Positions 10,216 to 20,079 of a stretch of DNA of 64,000 bases are shown here, one piece after another. The notes under the pieces were generated by a model. The model ran no database searches and was not told the DNA's origin. It saw nothing but the letters and a program-made list of their open reading frames with translations. The stretch lies in the NCBI RefSeq assembly GCF_013285155.1, contig NZ_JABTEL010000004.1:62001-126000 (forward strand), in the 5' to 3' direction. Both the position numbers and the translations under genes were made by a program. Each line of letters begins with the position of its first letter. The first letter of the stretch is position 1. This stretch comes from Winogradskyella undariae (GTDB lineage: Bacteria > Bacteroidota > Bacteroidia > Flavobacteriales > Flavobacteriaceae).

Positions 10216-11544
10216 TTAAACAGCAACGCTATTGTCTTCAAAAACATAGCGTTGTAATTTTTGCAAGGTCTCTAATTTATCACTCGTATTTACTAAAAGT
10301 GATATATTATTATAACTACCACCATATGCAATCATTCTTACATTTACATCTTGTAAAACTTGAAATAATTCTGGTGTATCTGGGTGATAAATAATATGGT
10401 TTCCAACCAAACAAACGATACTCATATAGTCATCGATTGCAACTTTTGCGAATTTTTCTAATTCCCCTGTAATAGACTCTAAATGAGTCGTATTATCTAT
10501 CGTTAAAGACACCGCAATTTCAGAGGTTGTAATCATATCTATTGACGTTTCATATTTCTCAAAAATCTCAAAAACTTTCTTTAAAAATCCGTGTGCTAAT
10601 AGCATGCGTACAGATTTAATTTTAATCGCTGTAATATTATCTTTTGCCGCAATCGCTTTGATTCCTTCACCATTAACCTCATTAGTAATTAAAGTTCCAT
10701 GAGCTTCAGGATCCATTGTATTTTTTAATCGAAGCGGAATATCTAATGCGCGCATTGGCATTACCGTGTGAGGATGTAGAATTTTAGCTCCAAAATAAGC
10801 CAACTCCGCAGCTTCATCATAAGATAAATGTGATAAAGCTGTTGTGTTATCTACAAAACGAGGATCGTTATTATGAAATCCATCAATATCAGTCCAAATC
10901 TGTACCTCTTCAGCTTCTATAGCAGCCCCAATAATAGTTGCTGTATAATCACTACCTCCACGTTCTAAATTAGTTATTACACCATCGACATCTAAGCAAA
11001 TAAAACCCTGAGCAATATAAACATCAGCTTCATTTGTATTCTGCATTAAACGCTCTAAATTCTGTTTGATATAGAAGTTATCTGGCTCATTGGCTCTATC
11101 CGTTCTCATAAATTCTAAAGCAGGCAATAAAGCAACTTTTAAGCCATCTTGTTGCAGTAATCTACTAAACATAAATGTAGAAAGTAATTCTCCATTCGCT
11201 AAAATGGTATTGTGAAGTAATACAGAATGTGGTTGATTTACAGCAGCTAATAAAGATTCAAAAATTGAATTAACATACTGAATCACCTCTTGATATAAAG
11301 CTTTATTCTGAATTAAATCGAAAACTGTTTTTCTATAAGTTTCGTTTAATGCCTTAATTTTTGCTTCTGCTTCATTAGTTTCATTCCCCTTAATTAAACT
11401 TGAAATTTCAACCAGAGCATTTGTAGTACCAGACATTGCTGATAAAACCACAATCTTCTTACCCTTAGTGCTTATAATATCTTTAACGTGGTTCATGTTA
11501 ACTACAGAACCTACTGACGTACCTCCAAACTTATATACTAACAT
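10216..11544 (-). CDS. lysC: Aspartate kinase (monofunctional)
   Basis: A 442-residue enzyme phosphorylating aspartate, the first step toward lysine, threonine, methionine and diaminopimelate. It begins with the kinase signature VYKFGGTSVGS, has ERGGSDYTATIIGAA and DIDGFHNNDPR in the catalytic domain, and ends in two ACT domains (about 300-440), which normally bind a feedback inhibitor. No homoserine dehydrogenase domain is fused. The start ATG is supported by the KFGGTS motif directly after it. It stands alone on the minus strand. Confidence 0.93.
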   Translation of the reverse strand: MLVYKFGGTSVGSVVNMNHVKDIISTKGKKIVVLSAMSGTTNALVEISSLIKGNETNEAEAKIKALNETYRKTVFDLIQNKALYQEVIQYVNSIFESLLAAVNQPHSVLLHNTILANGELLSTFMFSRLLQQDGLKVALLPALEFMRTDRANEPDNFYIKQNLERLMQNTNEADVYIAQGFICLDVDGVITNLERGGSDYTATIIGAAIEAEEVQIWTDIDGFHNNDPRFVDNTTALSHLSYDEAAELAYFGAKILHPHTVMPMRALDIPLRLKNTMDPEAHGTLITNEVNGEGIKAIAAKDNITAIKIKSVRMLLAHGFLKKVFEIFEKYETSIDMITTSEIAVSLTIDNTTHLESITGELEKFAKVAIDDYMSIVCLVGNHIIYHPDTPELFQVLQDVNVRMIAYGGSYNNISLLVNTSDKLETLQKLQRYVFEDNSVAV

Positions 11545-11696
11545 AATTTTTAATTTTATGATACAAATGTAGAGGTGACATTTGGAATAAACATAAAAAT
11601 TAAAAAAATAGTTATTTTTTACACAGTTTGTTAAATATATAACAAAAATAGAATAATTAACCGTGTAATTAAGACTTTAGAAGAAATAAATGACCT

Positions 11697-12992
11697 CTAT
11701 TTCTTTAGTTGAAAAACAGAAACACTCAAAAAAGTAATAAAAGAAGGTAATACCCAACCTAAACTATAATTTGCCATAGGGATATAATTCGTTATACTTT
11801 TTAATCCTTCAGTAGGACTTAAAAAACCAATAACATCTGGAATGCTAAATAAAATTGTAATGACAACAACCGCTCTAAAAACTAAAGGAGTTGCTATTTT
11901 TTCTGGTAAGACATTCAACAAAATAAGAATGATAGTAATTGGATATATAAATAATAACACCGGAATACCCACTAGAATGATAGAATTAAAATCTAACTGA
12001 CCAACTACAACTCCAAATACACAAGCTAGAACTGCCGAAATAATATAAACCGTTTTAGAATCATTAAGTAAACCTTTAAAATAATCTGCAGTACCAGCCA
12101 CGATACCAATAGCTGTAGTTAAACAGGCTAATGAAATTAAAACACTAAGAATCGTGTTTCCAAATTCACCTAAGGAAGCAATACTAATACCACGCAATAA
12201 ATTAGCACGTTGCATATCATTACTTAATCCTGAATCTATAGAAATATCCGAACTGTAATAAGCACCAACAGCAATTAAACCAGCATAAATAACAAAAAGA
12301 CCTAACCCCGCTATAAAGCCCGACTTTCTAATTAATGTTCGTTTAGAACTATAAGCCTCGACTGACATGTTTTTAAAATTTAAGGACACAATAATCACAG
12401 CACCTACAACAACAGAAGCAATAGCATCAAAGGTTTGATAGCCTTCTAAAAAACCTGTAATAATTGGTGTTTTAGATTGTGAAACTCCTGTATTAAATTC
12501 TGAAGAAGCCAAAGCAATACCAATAACAGCCAATAAAAGCAACACAATAAAAGGCGTTAAAAATTTACCGATAACATTAAGAATTTTTGCCCGGTTAAGC
12601 ACAAAAATCAAAACCAAAGAGAAATAAATTGAACTTGTTAGTAAAGGACTTGTTCCAAAAGCAGGAAACACAGCAACTTCATGTGTTGCCACAGCAGTTC
12701 TTGGTGATGGAATAGCAACAGCAATGACATAAATTAAGATACAATAAATTACACTAAAACTTTTAGATACTTTTTTGCCAAAATCAAATAGTGTTCCTTG
12801 TAATCTTGAATGAGCGAGAATCCCGAGAATAGGAATAACAACAGCTGTAATCATGAAGCCAATGGTTACTAAAAACCAATTCTCTCCTGCATTATAACCT
12901 AATAATGGCGGAATTAATAAATTTCCTGCTCCAAAAAATAAAGAGAACAGACCAAAACTAGTTATTAAAAGTTCTTTACGTTGAATATTCAC
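11697..12992 (-). CDS. brnQ: Branched-chain amino acid transporter, BrnQ/LIVCS family
   Basis: A 431-residue inner-membrane symporter for leucine, isoleucine and valine with about twelve hydrophobic segments. The N-terminal FGLFSLFFGAGNLLIPPLLG and the AVAIPSPRTAVATHEV stretch are family landmarks. It lies 3 nt after the serine hydrolase gene on the same strand, so the two are probably cotranscribed. Confidence 0.92.
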   Translation of the reverse strand: MNIQRKELLITSFGLFSLFFGAGNLLIPPLLGYNAGENWFLVTIGFMITAVVIPILGILAHSRLQGTLFDFGKKVSKSFSVIYCILIYVIAVAIPSPRTAVATHEVAVFPAFGTSPLLTSSIYFSLVLIFVLNRAKILNVIGKFLTPFIVLLLLAVIGIALASSEFNTGVSQSKTPIITGFLEGYQTFDAIASVVVGAVIIVSLNFKNMSVEAYSSKRTLIRKSGFIAGLGLFVIYAGLIAVGAYYSSDISIDSGLSNDMQRANLLRGISIASLGEFGNTILSVLISLACLTTAIGIVAGTADYFKGLLNDSKTVYIISAVLACVFGVVVGQLDFNSIILVGIPVLLFIYPITIILILLNVLPEKIATPLVFRAVVVITILFSIPDVIGFLSPTEGLKSITNYIPMANYSLGWVLPSFITFLSVSVFQLKK

Positions 12993-12995
12993 TTA

Positions 12996-14546
12996 CTACT
13001 TTTTCTTAAGTTCTAAATCTCCAAAATCGAAACTAAAATCGGTAATTGGAGCAATGTAATTCATTGTTGCAGAAACAGCTTCTCCTTTTTCATTAAAGGT
13101 AAATTGGACATAAACATCAGCATCAAAACTTCGATTATTCCACTTAGCCACAAAAGTTGTTGAATTATATGGTAATAACTCACCAAATAACTGGGAAGAT
13201 CTTACACTCTTAATTGTATATCCTTTTTTAGCTTCATGAGAAATAACAATATCCCCAAACCAATCATCCGCATAAGTCCCCACAATCTGTTCTGGTTTTG
13301 GTATCGTTTTTAATTTCTTTGCTTTTTTTACTTTAGCATACACCTCAGCTTTTACACTATCATTAAATTTAATGTAATCAGCGTTTCCTGAACCATAATT
13401 CTCTAACCAATTTCTATTGCCATAACCTAAATAAGCATCTTTAATAGTATTTGTAATGGTACTAAAAGCAGAACCATTCATTTGGTTGGTTAAAACAACA
13501 ATCCCTAAGTCTAAATCCGGAATCATTGTAAACTGAGTTACGGTACCTAATAAACCACCGGTATGATAAACTTGTTTATGTCCACCTTTTACATCAGAAA
13601 CAAACCAACCTAAACCGTAACCTTTAAAGTTAGAATTATAAGAATCATTTGGATACACTTTTAATGGGGTTTGTAATTGCCAAAGCTCATGAAATTGTTT
13701 TTGGCTCAATAGACGCTCTCCATTTTTAGTTACAGCATTATTCATTAAAAACTGAGACCATGTTAGCATGTCTGTAATATTACTTACAATTCCACCAGCT
13801 GGGTTTGCAAGCGCACTCCAATCATGCGGAATCTGAATAACCTCACCTTCAGTCATTGTATGCGCATCAATAATATTCGATTTATCGGTAACACGATTGT
13901 ATGATGCTTTACTACTTGTCATTCCAACAGGTTGCAAAATTTTAGTTTCAATAAATTCTTCCCAAGACAAACCACTTACACGTTTTAAAACTTCACCCGC
14001 AATGATAAACATGTTATTATTATACTTAAACTGACTTCTAAATGAACTTTCAGGTTCTAAATACTGAACATTAGCAATAACATCGTCAATTGTAAAATCT
14101 CCTCCCTCAGGAAAAAACATTAAATCACCTGCACCTAAACCCAATCCGCTACGATGTGTTAATAAGTCTCTAACCGTAAATTGCTCAGTTACCCAAGCAT
14201 CATGAAGTTTGAATTCTGGAATATACTGACGAACTTTATCATCCCAATTCAACTTACCCGCATCCACCATCATTGCTAGAGCAAAACATGTAAATCCCTT
14301 ACTATTTGAAGCGATGCCCACTAAAGTCTCGTCATTCATTTCCTTTTTATTAGTCAATGAACGTACACCATGACCTTTAGAATAGATAATTTTCCCATCC
14401 TTATAAATACCAACAGAGATACCAGGAACATCAAACGTGGTTAATGTTGCTTCAATTAAGCTATCTAAGGATTGTTCTTTAATTTGTGCATTTAACAAGA
14501 AAACTGAAACAAATAGAACCGAAGTAAAAAATCGTTTTAAAAACAT
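12996..14546 (-). CDS. Serine hydrolase of the beta-lactamase (class C / PBP) fold
   Basis: A 516-residue exported protein with a signal peptide (about residues 1-20, ending LLNA). The penicillin-recognising triad is present: SNSK (SxxK) near residue 87, a YNNN motif as the second element, and HTGG as the third in place of KTG, as in EstB-like esterases and class C relatives. The last about 110 residues form a DUF3471-like beta domain. It is more likely a peptidase or esterase than a true beta-lactamase. It is first in a two-gene unit with brnQ. Confidence 0.87.
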   Translation of the reverse strand: MFLKRFFTSVLFVSVFLLNAQIKEQSLDSLIEATLTTFDVPGISVGIYKDGKIIYSKGHGVRSLTNKKEMNDETLVGIASNSKGFTCFALAMMVDAGKLNWDDKVRQYIPEFKLHDAWVTEQFTVRDLLTHRSGLGLGAGDLMFFPEGGDFTIDDVIANVQYLEPESSFRSQFKYNNNMFIIAGEVLKRVSGLSWEEFIETKILQPVGMTSSKASYNRVTDKSNIIDAHTMTEGEVIQIPHDWSALANPAGGIVSNITDMLTWSQFLMNNAVTKNGERLLSQKQFHELWQLQTPLKVYPNDSYNSNFKGYGLGWFVSDVKGGHKQVYHTGGLLGTVTQFTMIPDLDLGIVVLTNQMNGSAFSTITNTIKDAYLGYGNRNWLENYGSGNADYIKFNDSVKAEVYAKVKKAKKLKTIPKPEQIVGTYADDWFGDIVISHEAKKGYTIKSVRSSQLFGELLPYNSTTFVAKWNNRSFDADVYVQFTFNEKGEAVSATMNYIAPITDFSFDFGDLELKKK

Positions 14547-14626
14547 GAAATGAAAATTTAATTTTGAATGCCACCAAAGATACTAAAATGTTATAATGAT
14601 TAATGGTCCATAATGTTTTCAAAATA

Positions 14627-14634
14627 TATCTTTG
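14627..14634 (+). promoter_or_regulatory. Candidate -7 box for the alpha/beta hydrolase gene
   Basis: TATCTTTG matches TAnnTTTG. It lies just before the ATG at 14640, which argues against the ATG at 14613, since that codon would be upstream of the transcription start. Confidence 0.4.
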
Positions 14635-14639
14635 CTAAT

Positions 14640-15416
14640 ATGATTTTAGACTATAAAAACAGCACCATACATTTTACTACCGAAGGAAAAGGACAATCTG
14701 TTGTTTTACTGCACGGTTTCTTAGAAAGCGTAAATATGTGGAATGATTTAGTTCCAAAACTAACTAACGCACACCAGGTTATTTGCATCGACCTCTTAGG
14801 TCACGGACAAACAGAATGTTTAGGTTATGTACATACTATGGAAACTATGGCCGAAGCCGTTTTTGCTGTTTTAGAATATTTAAATATTGAAAAGGCACAC
14901 TTTATTGGCCATTCCATGGGTGCTTATGTTGCTTTAGCTCTCGCTGAAAAACACCCAAATCTATTTAACGGACTCTGTTTAATGAATTCTACATTTGAAG
15001 CCGATACAGAAGAACGAAAACTAATTAGATCTAGAGCTTGTAAAATGGCACAAACCAATTATGAAGCTTTAGTAAAAATGTCCTTTGCTAATTTATTTAC
15101 AGCTGAAAGTAAAATTAAACATGAAGCCGATTACAATAAAGCACTTCAGCAAGCCTTATTAACACCTGTTCAAGGTTACATTGCTGCACAAGAAGGTATG
15201 AAGCTACGGCCAAACTATATAAAACTCTTTAAAAAACTACCAATAAATAAAATTATAATTATTGGAGAGGAAGATGGCTTAATAGATAGCGATTCTCTAA
15301 CTCTTCAAATTAAAAACACAGATATAGATTACGCACTAATATCCGGTGGACATATGAGCTATATTGAAAATAAATCAGAATTAACCTACGTATTATTACA
15401 CTTTATCGAAAAATAA
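14640..15416 (+). CDS. Alpha/beta-fold hydrolase
   Basis: A 258-residue cytoplasmic hydrolase. HGFLES forms the oxyanion region, GHSMGAYVAL is the nucleophile elbow with the catalytic Ser, the acid is probably in IGEEDGLID, and the catalytic His is in GGHMSYIEN close to the C-terminus. The substrate cannot be told from sequence. The ATG at 14640 is chosen because a TAnnTTTG box lies between it and the upstream ATG at 14613. It is divergent from the serine hydrolase gene and followed by a small zinc-ribbon-like gene. Confidence 0.85.
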   Translation: MILDYKNSTIHFTTEGKGQSVVLLHGFLESVNMWNDLVPKLTNAHQVICIDLLGHGQTECLGYVHTMETMAEAVFAVLEYLNIEKAHFIGHSMGAYVALALAEKHPNLFNGLCLMNSTFEADTEERKLIRSRACKMAQTNYEALVKMSFANLFTAESKIKHEADYNKALQQALLTPVQGYIAAQEGMKLRPNYIKLFKKLPINKIIIIGEEDGLIDSDSLTLQIKNTDIDYALISGGHMSYIENKSELTYVLLHFIEK

Positions 15417-15481
15417 AGTCTTTTAACGCTTTGTTTTCGTATATTTTTTATGTTTACGTAAGAAAATTAAATATCACAAGT

Positions 15482-15724
15482 ATGGCACCTAGCAAAATCT
15501 ACTGTGATTTATTTGGTCATAACTACGAAATCACCAAAAAAGTCACTAACCACGTAAACGAATACACTTGTAAATGCTGCAAAAAACAGTTAACTACAGG
15601 TAGTAACGGAAAGCTCACAGAATTAACACCTAAACATCAGGACATAAACTCTGCTTTAGAGCGTATATACAACCATAAGTCGTTACGTTTAAAGCAAAAA
15701 ACACTCCGTTCGTCGATTTATTAA
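15482..15724 (+). CDS. Small Cys-rich protein, DUF1660-like (paralogue 1)
   Basis: An 80-residue protein with the pattern YCDLFGHNY near the N-terminus, then YTCKCCKK, then a GKLTELTPK segment and a helical tail. The C-x3-GH and CxxC-like cysteines suggest a small zinc-binding knuckle, as in the DUF1660 family often labelled prophage protein. The ATG at 15482 gives the best match to the two paralogues at 15806 and 17371; an earlier frame start adds residues with no counterpart. Function unknown. Confidence 0.65.
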   Translation: MAPSKIYCDLFGHNYEITKKVTNHVNEYTCKCCKKQLTTGSNGKLTELTPKHQDINSALERIYNHKSLRLKQKTLRSSIY

Positions 15725-15805
15725 TTGTTGATAACTTTTTTTCTACTATTTTTCTTACATTCCAATTCCATTTAATAGCGCACTAACTCCTAAGAAGACT
15801 CGTTA

Positions 15806-16036
15806 ATGAAAAAACTTTATTGCGCATTGTTTGGACATAAATACAAAGTGTCCAAAAATGTAACCTATCACGTAAAAGAATATCGATGTAAAAATTGTAA
15901 AACTGAAAGAACAATTGATGGTGACGGAAAATTTATTCCTTTAACACCAAAATTTAAAGAAATCAACACCGTACTGAATCAAGTACACAACAAGCGACTA
16001 GAGAAAGGGCAAAAAGTCTTTATGATTGATCTTTAA
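15806..16036 (+). CDS. Small Cys-rich protein, DUF1660-like (paralogue 2)
   Basis: A 76-residue protein that shares YCALFGHKY, YRCKNCKTERT, GKFIPLTPKFKEIN and a helical C-terminal tail with the neighbour at 15482. The four putative metal ligands (Cys, His, Cys, Cys) are kept. Its last 17 nt overlap the end of thiL on the opposite strand, so the two transcripts run into each other. Function unknown. Confidence 0.65.
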   Translation: MKKLYCALFGHKYKVSKNVTYHVKEYRCKNCKTERTIDGDGKFIPLTPKFKEINTVLNQVHNKRLEKGQKVFMIDL

Positions 16037-17072
16037 GCGCATTCCAACCTTTAGCTATAATAGGAATTTTCTCTTCACTTCTAGTAACTAAATGCATTCC
16101 TCTGTCTTCTTCTGTCATAAAACCAATAACAGTTAAATTAGGATTTGCCTTAATTTTAGGAAAATCTTCTTGAGATATAGTCATCAATAATTCATAATCC
16201 TCGCCACCACTCAAAGCAATTGTAGTACTATCTATATTAAATTCTTCACAAGTAGAAATAACCTGAGGATCTAATGGAATCTTATTTTCATAAAGATCAA
16301 CACCTACCTTACTTTGCTTACATAAATGTATCACTTCTGAAGATAAACCATCACTCACATCAATCATACTCGTTGGTTTAACATCTAATTCTTTAAGTAA
16401 TTCAACAATATCCTTACGAGCTTCAGGCTTTAATTGTCTTTCTATAATATAAGTATACATCGACAAATCTGGTTGATTTTGCGGATTCACTTTAAAGACT
16501 TCTTTTTCGCGCTCTAAAACTTGTAATCCCATATATGCTCCACCTATATCTCCAGATAGAACTAACAAATCATTAGGTTTAGCACCAGATCTTAAAACTT
16601 CATCACCTTTTTCAACTTCACCGATAGCGGTAACAGAAATAATTAAACCAGAAGTTGAAGAGGTCGTATCACCACCAACGACATCTACATTGTAAACTTG
16701 AGCAGCAGTTGTAATACCTGCATATAATTCTTCTAAAGCCTCTAAAGGAAAACGGTTAGATACAGCTATAGAAACAGTAACCTGAGTTGCTGTTGCATTC
16801 ATAGCATAAATATCAGAAAGATTAACAACAATAGCTTTATAACCTAAATGCTTTAACGGCGCATAACTCAAATCAAAATGCACACCTTCGACAAGTAAAT
16901 CAGTAGAAACAACAACTTGCTTCTTACCAAAATTAAGTACAGCAGCATCATCACCAATACTTTTAATTGTGGATTTCTGTGTGACTTTAAAATGTTCAGT
17001 TAAGTGCTCAATTAGTTTAAACTCTCCTAATTCACTCAAAGGAGTTCGCTGTGGGTTTTTATCTTCAATCAT
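16020..17072 (-). CDS. thiL: Thiamine-monophosphate kinase
   Basis: A 350-residue enzyme converting thiamine monophosphate to thiamine diphosphate. It shows the PurM/ThiL fold landmarks: IGDDAAVL near the N-terminus, STDLLVEGVHFD, VVNLSDIYAMNA, VVGGDTTSS and SMIDVSDGLSSE, followed by SGGEDYELL near residue 290. It stands alone, between the DUF1660-like paralogues, and its 3' end overlaps paralogue 2 by 17 nt. Confidence 0.94.
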   Translation of the reverse strand: MIEDKNPQRTPLSELGEFKLIEHLTEHFKVTQKSTIKSIGDDAAVLNFGKKQVVVSTDLLVEGVHFDLSYAPLKHLGYKAIVVNLSDIYAMNATATQVTVSIAVSNRFPLEALEELYAGITTAAQVYNVDVVGGDTTSSTSGLIISVTAIGEVEKGDEVLRSGAKPNDLLVLSGDIGGAYMGLQVLEREKEVFKVNPQNQPDLSMYTYIIERQLKPEARKDIVELLKELDVKPTSMIDVSDGLSSEVIHLCKQSKVGVDLYENKIPLDPQVISTCEEFNIDSTTIALSGGEDYELLMTISQEDFPKIKANPNLTVIGFMTEEDRGMHLVTRSEEKIPIIAKGWNALKDQS

Positions 17073-17370
17073 AATGCAAAAATATTATGCTTTTTTTTAA
17101 TAAGCTGAATTAAAACAATTATTTATAAAACAATTTAATAATAATTTAAAGACACCAAACAGAACAACGGCTATAAACAGTTAATAAAAGACACTCTAAA
17201 CAACTTAAATTCAAACCTTAATAATTCATTTCCGATTAAAAAAACATAAGGTTTTTGAGATAAATCGACTCAAAACCAACAAAACAAGTGCATTTCATCG
17301 AAAAATTAAGCACTTCAACCTGTAGCAATCAAAATTTATATAAATTGCTCACCCCCAAACACCCTAACTA

Positions 17371-17610
17371 ATGAAACCTAAGACTACCAAAGCTCTACCT
17401 TGTGCTATTTTTGGCCATAATTATGTAAAATCTAAAACAAATATAGATCACACGATAGAGATGACATGCACACATTGCGACACAGTTGTTGTTACAGATC
17501 ATCATGGAAATTTTGAAAACAATACTGTTGCAAACAAACAAATATCAGAAACATTACAAGAATTATATCGACTTACAAAATGCATCGCAAAAACAAAAGT
17601 CGCATCCTAA
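17371..17610 (+). CDS. Small Cys-rich protein, DUF1660-like (paralogue 3)
   Basis: A 79-residue protein with PCAIFGHNY, MTCTHCDTVVVTDHHG and a helical tail, the same order of Cys-x3-GH and CxxC motifs as the genes at 15482 and 15806. It is the most diverged of the three and adds His residues after CxxC. It is separated from the other two by thiL on the opposite strand. Function unknown. Confidence 0.6.
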   Translation: MKPKTTKALPCAIFGHNYVKSKTNIDHTIEMTCTHCDTVVVTDHHGNFENNTVANKQISETLQELYRLTKCIAKTKVAS

Positions 17611-17717
17611 TTCACTTTTCTACTTGGCCTTTACTTGGTTAACCTACTATAGTCAACGCTTATCTAACCATATACTAATATAATGTTAGTACCTATGGTT
17701 AAACACTTGCTATATTG

Positions 17718-17725
17718 TATATTTG
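17718..17725 (+). promoter_or_regulatory. sufA: Candidate -7 box of the suf operon
   Basis: TATATTTG matches TAnnTTTG and lies 32 nt before the sufA ATG. No clear -33 TTG at the usual spacing. Confidence 0.4.
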
Positions 17726-17757
17726 CATTCTATTTAGAATTAATCTAGCTATGAAAT

Positions 17758-18087
17758 ATGATTAAAGTCTCTGAACATGCAAAAAAGAAAGTCATAGAAC
17801 TTATGACTGATGATGGCTTCGACCCAAGCACCGATTTCGTTAGAGTTGGTGTAAAAAGTGGTGGTTGTTCTGGTTTATCTTACGATTTAAAGTTTGATAA
17901 AACACAACTAGAAGACGACAAAATCTTTGAAGTAAATGATATAAAAATCATTGTAGACAAAAAAAGCTTCCTTTATCTCATTGGTACAACCTTAGAATAT
18001 TCGGGTGGACTAAATGGAACAGGTTTCGTATTTAATAACCCTAATGCAAATCGTACTTGTGGTTGTGGAGAATCTTTTTCTCTTTAA
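17758..18087 (+). CDS. sufA: A-type iron-sulfur cluster assembly protein (HesB/IscA/SufA family)
   Basis: A 109-residue scaffold or carrier for Fe-S clusters. The three conserved cysteines are present in SGGCSGLSY (about residue 38) and the C-terminal CGCGESF. Its place directly before sufB makes it the A-type carrier of the SUF system. First gene of the operon. Confidence 0.92.
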   Translation: MIKVSEHAKKKVIELMTDDGFDPSTDFVRVGVKSGGCSGLSYDLKFDKTQLEDDKIFEVNDIKIIVDKKSFLYLIGTTLEYSGGLNGTGFVFNNPNANRTCGCGESFSL

Positions 18088-18152
18088 ATCAAGAAATCAA
18101 AATTACCTCAACCTTCCAATTCGGAGAAGCTTAAACAAACGTAAAAATTATT

Positions 18153-19601
18153 ATGAGTAAATATACAGAAGACGATCTTAGAGAAGAATTAAAAACCAAA
18201 GAATACGAATATGGTTTTTTCACAGATATAGAATCTGAAACTTTCCCTATTGGTCTAAATGAAGAAATTGTTATCGCTATTTCTAAGAAAAAAGAAGAGC
18301 CAGAATGGATGACCGAATGGAGACTAGAGGCTTTTAAGGCTTGGAAAGAAATGACCGAACCAGAATGGGCAAATGTACATTACAAGAAACCAGACTTTCA
18401 ATCCATAGCATATTATTCTGCACCAGTTGCAATAGACCCTAATAAAACATTAGACGATGTAGACCCAGATCTATTAGCAATGTATAAAAAGTTAGGGATA
18501 TCTGTAGATGAGCAGAAAAAAATGAACAATGTTGCAATGGATATTGTTGTAGATTCTGTTTCTGTAGCAACTACTTTTAAAAAGACTTTAGCTGAAAAAG
18601 GAATTATTTTTATGTCTATTTCTGAAGCTATAAAAGAGCATCCAGAATTAGTAAAAAAATATATAGGAACAATTGTACCTATTAAAGATAACTTCTATGC
18701 GGCTTTAAATTCTGCTGTATTTAGTGACGGATCATTCTGTTATATTCCAAAAGGTGTAAAATGCCCAATGGAACTGTCTACTTACTTCAGAATTAATCAA
18801 GGAGGAACAGGACAATTTGAAAGAACACTTCTTGTTGCAGACGAAGGAAGCTATGTTTCTTATTTAGAAGGTTGTACTGCACCAAGCAGAGATGAAAATC
18901 AGTTACACGCTGCTGTTGTAGAGCTTATTGCTTTAGATGATGCTGAAATAAAATATTCAACAGTACAAAACTGGTACCCTGGAAACTCTGAAGGTAAAGG
19001 TGGTGTTTACAATTTTGTAACAAAAAGGGGGCTTTGTGAGAAAAACGCAAAAATTTCTTGGACACAAGTTGAAACGGGTTCTGCTGTAACATGGAAATAT
19101 CCTAGCTGTATATTAAAAGGTGATAATTCAGTAGGTGAATTTTATTCTATTGCTGTAACTAATAATTATCAGCAAGCAGATACAGGAACTAAAATGATTC
19201 ACTTAGGTAAAAACACAAAATCAACTATTATTTCAAAAGGTGTTTCTGCTGGTAAGTCACAAAACTCGTATCGTGGATTGGTTCAAATAGGACCTAGAGC
19301 AGATAACGCTCGTAACTTTTCACAATGTGATAGTTTATTAATGGGTAACGATTGTGGCGCACACACATTCCCATATATAGAAGCAAAAAACAAAACAGCA
19401 AAAATAGAACACGAAGCAACAACAAGTAAAATTGGTGAAGATCAAATTTTCTATTGTAACCAAAGAGGTATTGATACTGAAAAAGCTATTGCATTAATTG
19501 TTAACGGTTTTAGTAAAGAGGTATTGAATAAGTTACCAATGGAATTTGCAGTTGAAGCTCGTAAATTATTAGAGATTAGCTTAGAAGGTTCTGTTGGATA
19601 A
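18153..19601 (+). CDS. sufB: Fe-S cluster assembly scaffold SufB
   Basis: A 482-residue core subunit of the SufBCD complex, which builds Fe-S clusters on a scaffold using sulfur delivered by SufS/SufE. The C-terminal beta-helix carries family landmarks ([32 protein letters not shown] [28 protein letters not shown] and [12 protein letters not shown]). The length is standard. It follows sufA by 65 nt; a small lipoprotein gene separates it from sufC. Confidence 0.96.
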   Translation: MSKYTEDDLREELKTKEYEYGFFTDIESETFPIGLNEEIVIAISKKKEEPEWMTEWRLEAFKAWKEMTEPEWANVHYKKPDFQSIAYYSAPVAIDPNKTLDDVDPDLLAMYKKLGISVDEQKKMNNVAMDIVVDSVSVATTFKKTLAEKGIIFMSISEAIKEHPELVKKYIGTIVPIKDNFYAALNSAVFSDGSFCYIPKGVKCPMELSTYFRINQGGTGQFERTLLVADEGSYVSYLEGCTAPSRDENQLHAAVVELIALDDAEIKYSTVQNWYPGNSEGKGGVYNFVTKRGLCEKNAKISWTQVETGSAVTWKYPSCILKGDNSVGEFYSIAVTNNYQQADTGTKMIHLGKNTKSTIISKGVSAGKSQNSYRGLVQIGPRADNARNFSQCDSLLMGNDCGAHTFPYIEAKNKTAKIEHEATTSKIGEDQIFYCNQRGIDTEKAIALIVNGFSKEVLNKLPMEFAVEARKLLEISLEGSVG

Positions 19602-19664
19602 CAAACCAAAAGTTGGTCACTAAGCTTAGTTGAAGCAAAAGTATTATAGATATAAAATTTAAAT

Positions 19665-20075
19665 ATGAAAAAAATCAACTTAATCATCGTTTTAGCTTTA
19701 GCATTATTTGCTTGTAAAAACGAACCAAAACAAGAAGAGGTAAATCTAGAAGCAAATCGTGCAAAATCTTACGATCAAAACGATGGCTTTATTACTTTAA
19801 GAGGTGAATTTGTGTATTACGGAGATGCAGCAGTATTACAAACAGCAAATGAAATTTACGGTGTGGTAATAGACCAGAATATGCACCAACTAGATAAGCA
19901 AGTAAAAGCTTATAAAAAAGAAGATACAGATATGGTACCTGTTACCGTCAGAGTTAGAGAGTTTGAAAAAAACGAAGGCGAAGAAGGATGGCAGTACCGA
20001 GTAGAAATAAAAGAAATTTTAAAGGTGGAAGCACCTGATCCAGAATCAAAAGACGTTATAAAATTAGCAAAATAA
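19665..20075 (+). CDS. Small lipoprotein of unknown function in the suf operon
   Basis: A 136-residue protein with a lipoprotein signal ending LFAC at about residue 16. The mature part is predicted beta-rich ([50 protein letters not shown]) and highly charged. No family was recognised. It sits between sufB (63 nt) and sufC (4 nt), on the same strand and probably in the same mRNA, which is odd because SUF proteins are cytoplasmic and this protein should be at the membrane. Confidence 0.75.
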   Translation: MKKINLIIVLALALFACKNEPKQEEVNLEANRAKSYDQNDGFITLRGEFVYYGDAAVLQTANEIYGVVIDQNMHQLDKQVKAYKKEDTDMVPVTVRVREFEKNEGEEGWQYRVEIKEILKVEAPDPESKDVIKLAK

Positions 20076-20079
20076 GACT

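Noticed and set aside
16020..16036. Overlap of paralogue 2 and thiL as evidence that the small gene is false
   Set aside because: Only 17 nt of tail-to-tail overlap, and the small protein clearly matches its two paralogues.
15482..17610. The DUF1660-like genes as part of a prophage
   Set aside because: No integrase, capsid, tail or lysis gene, and no att-like repeat is nearby.
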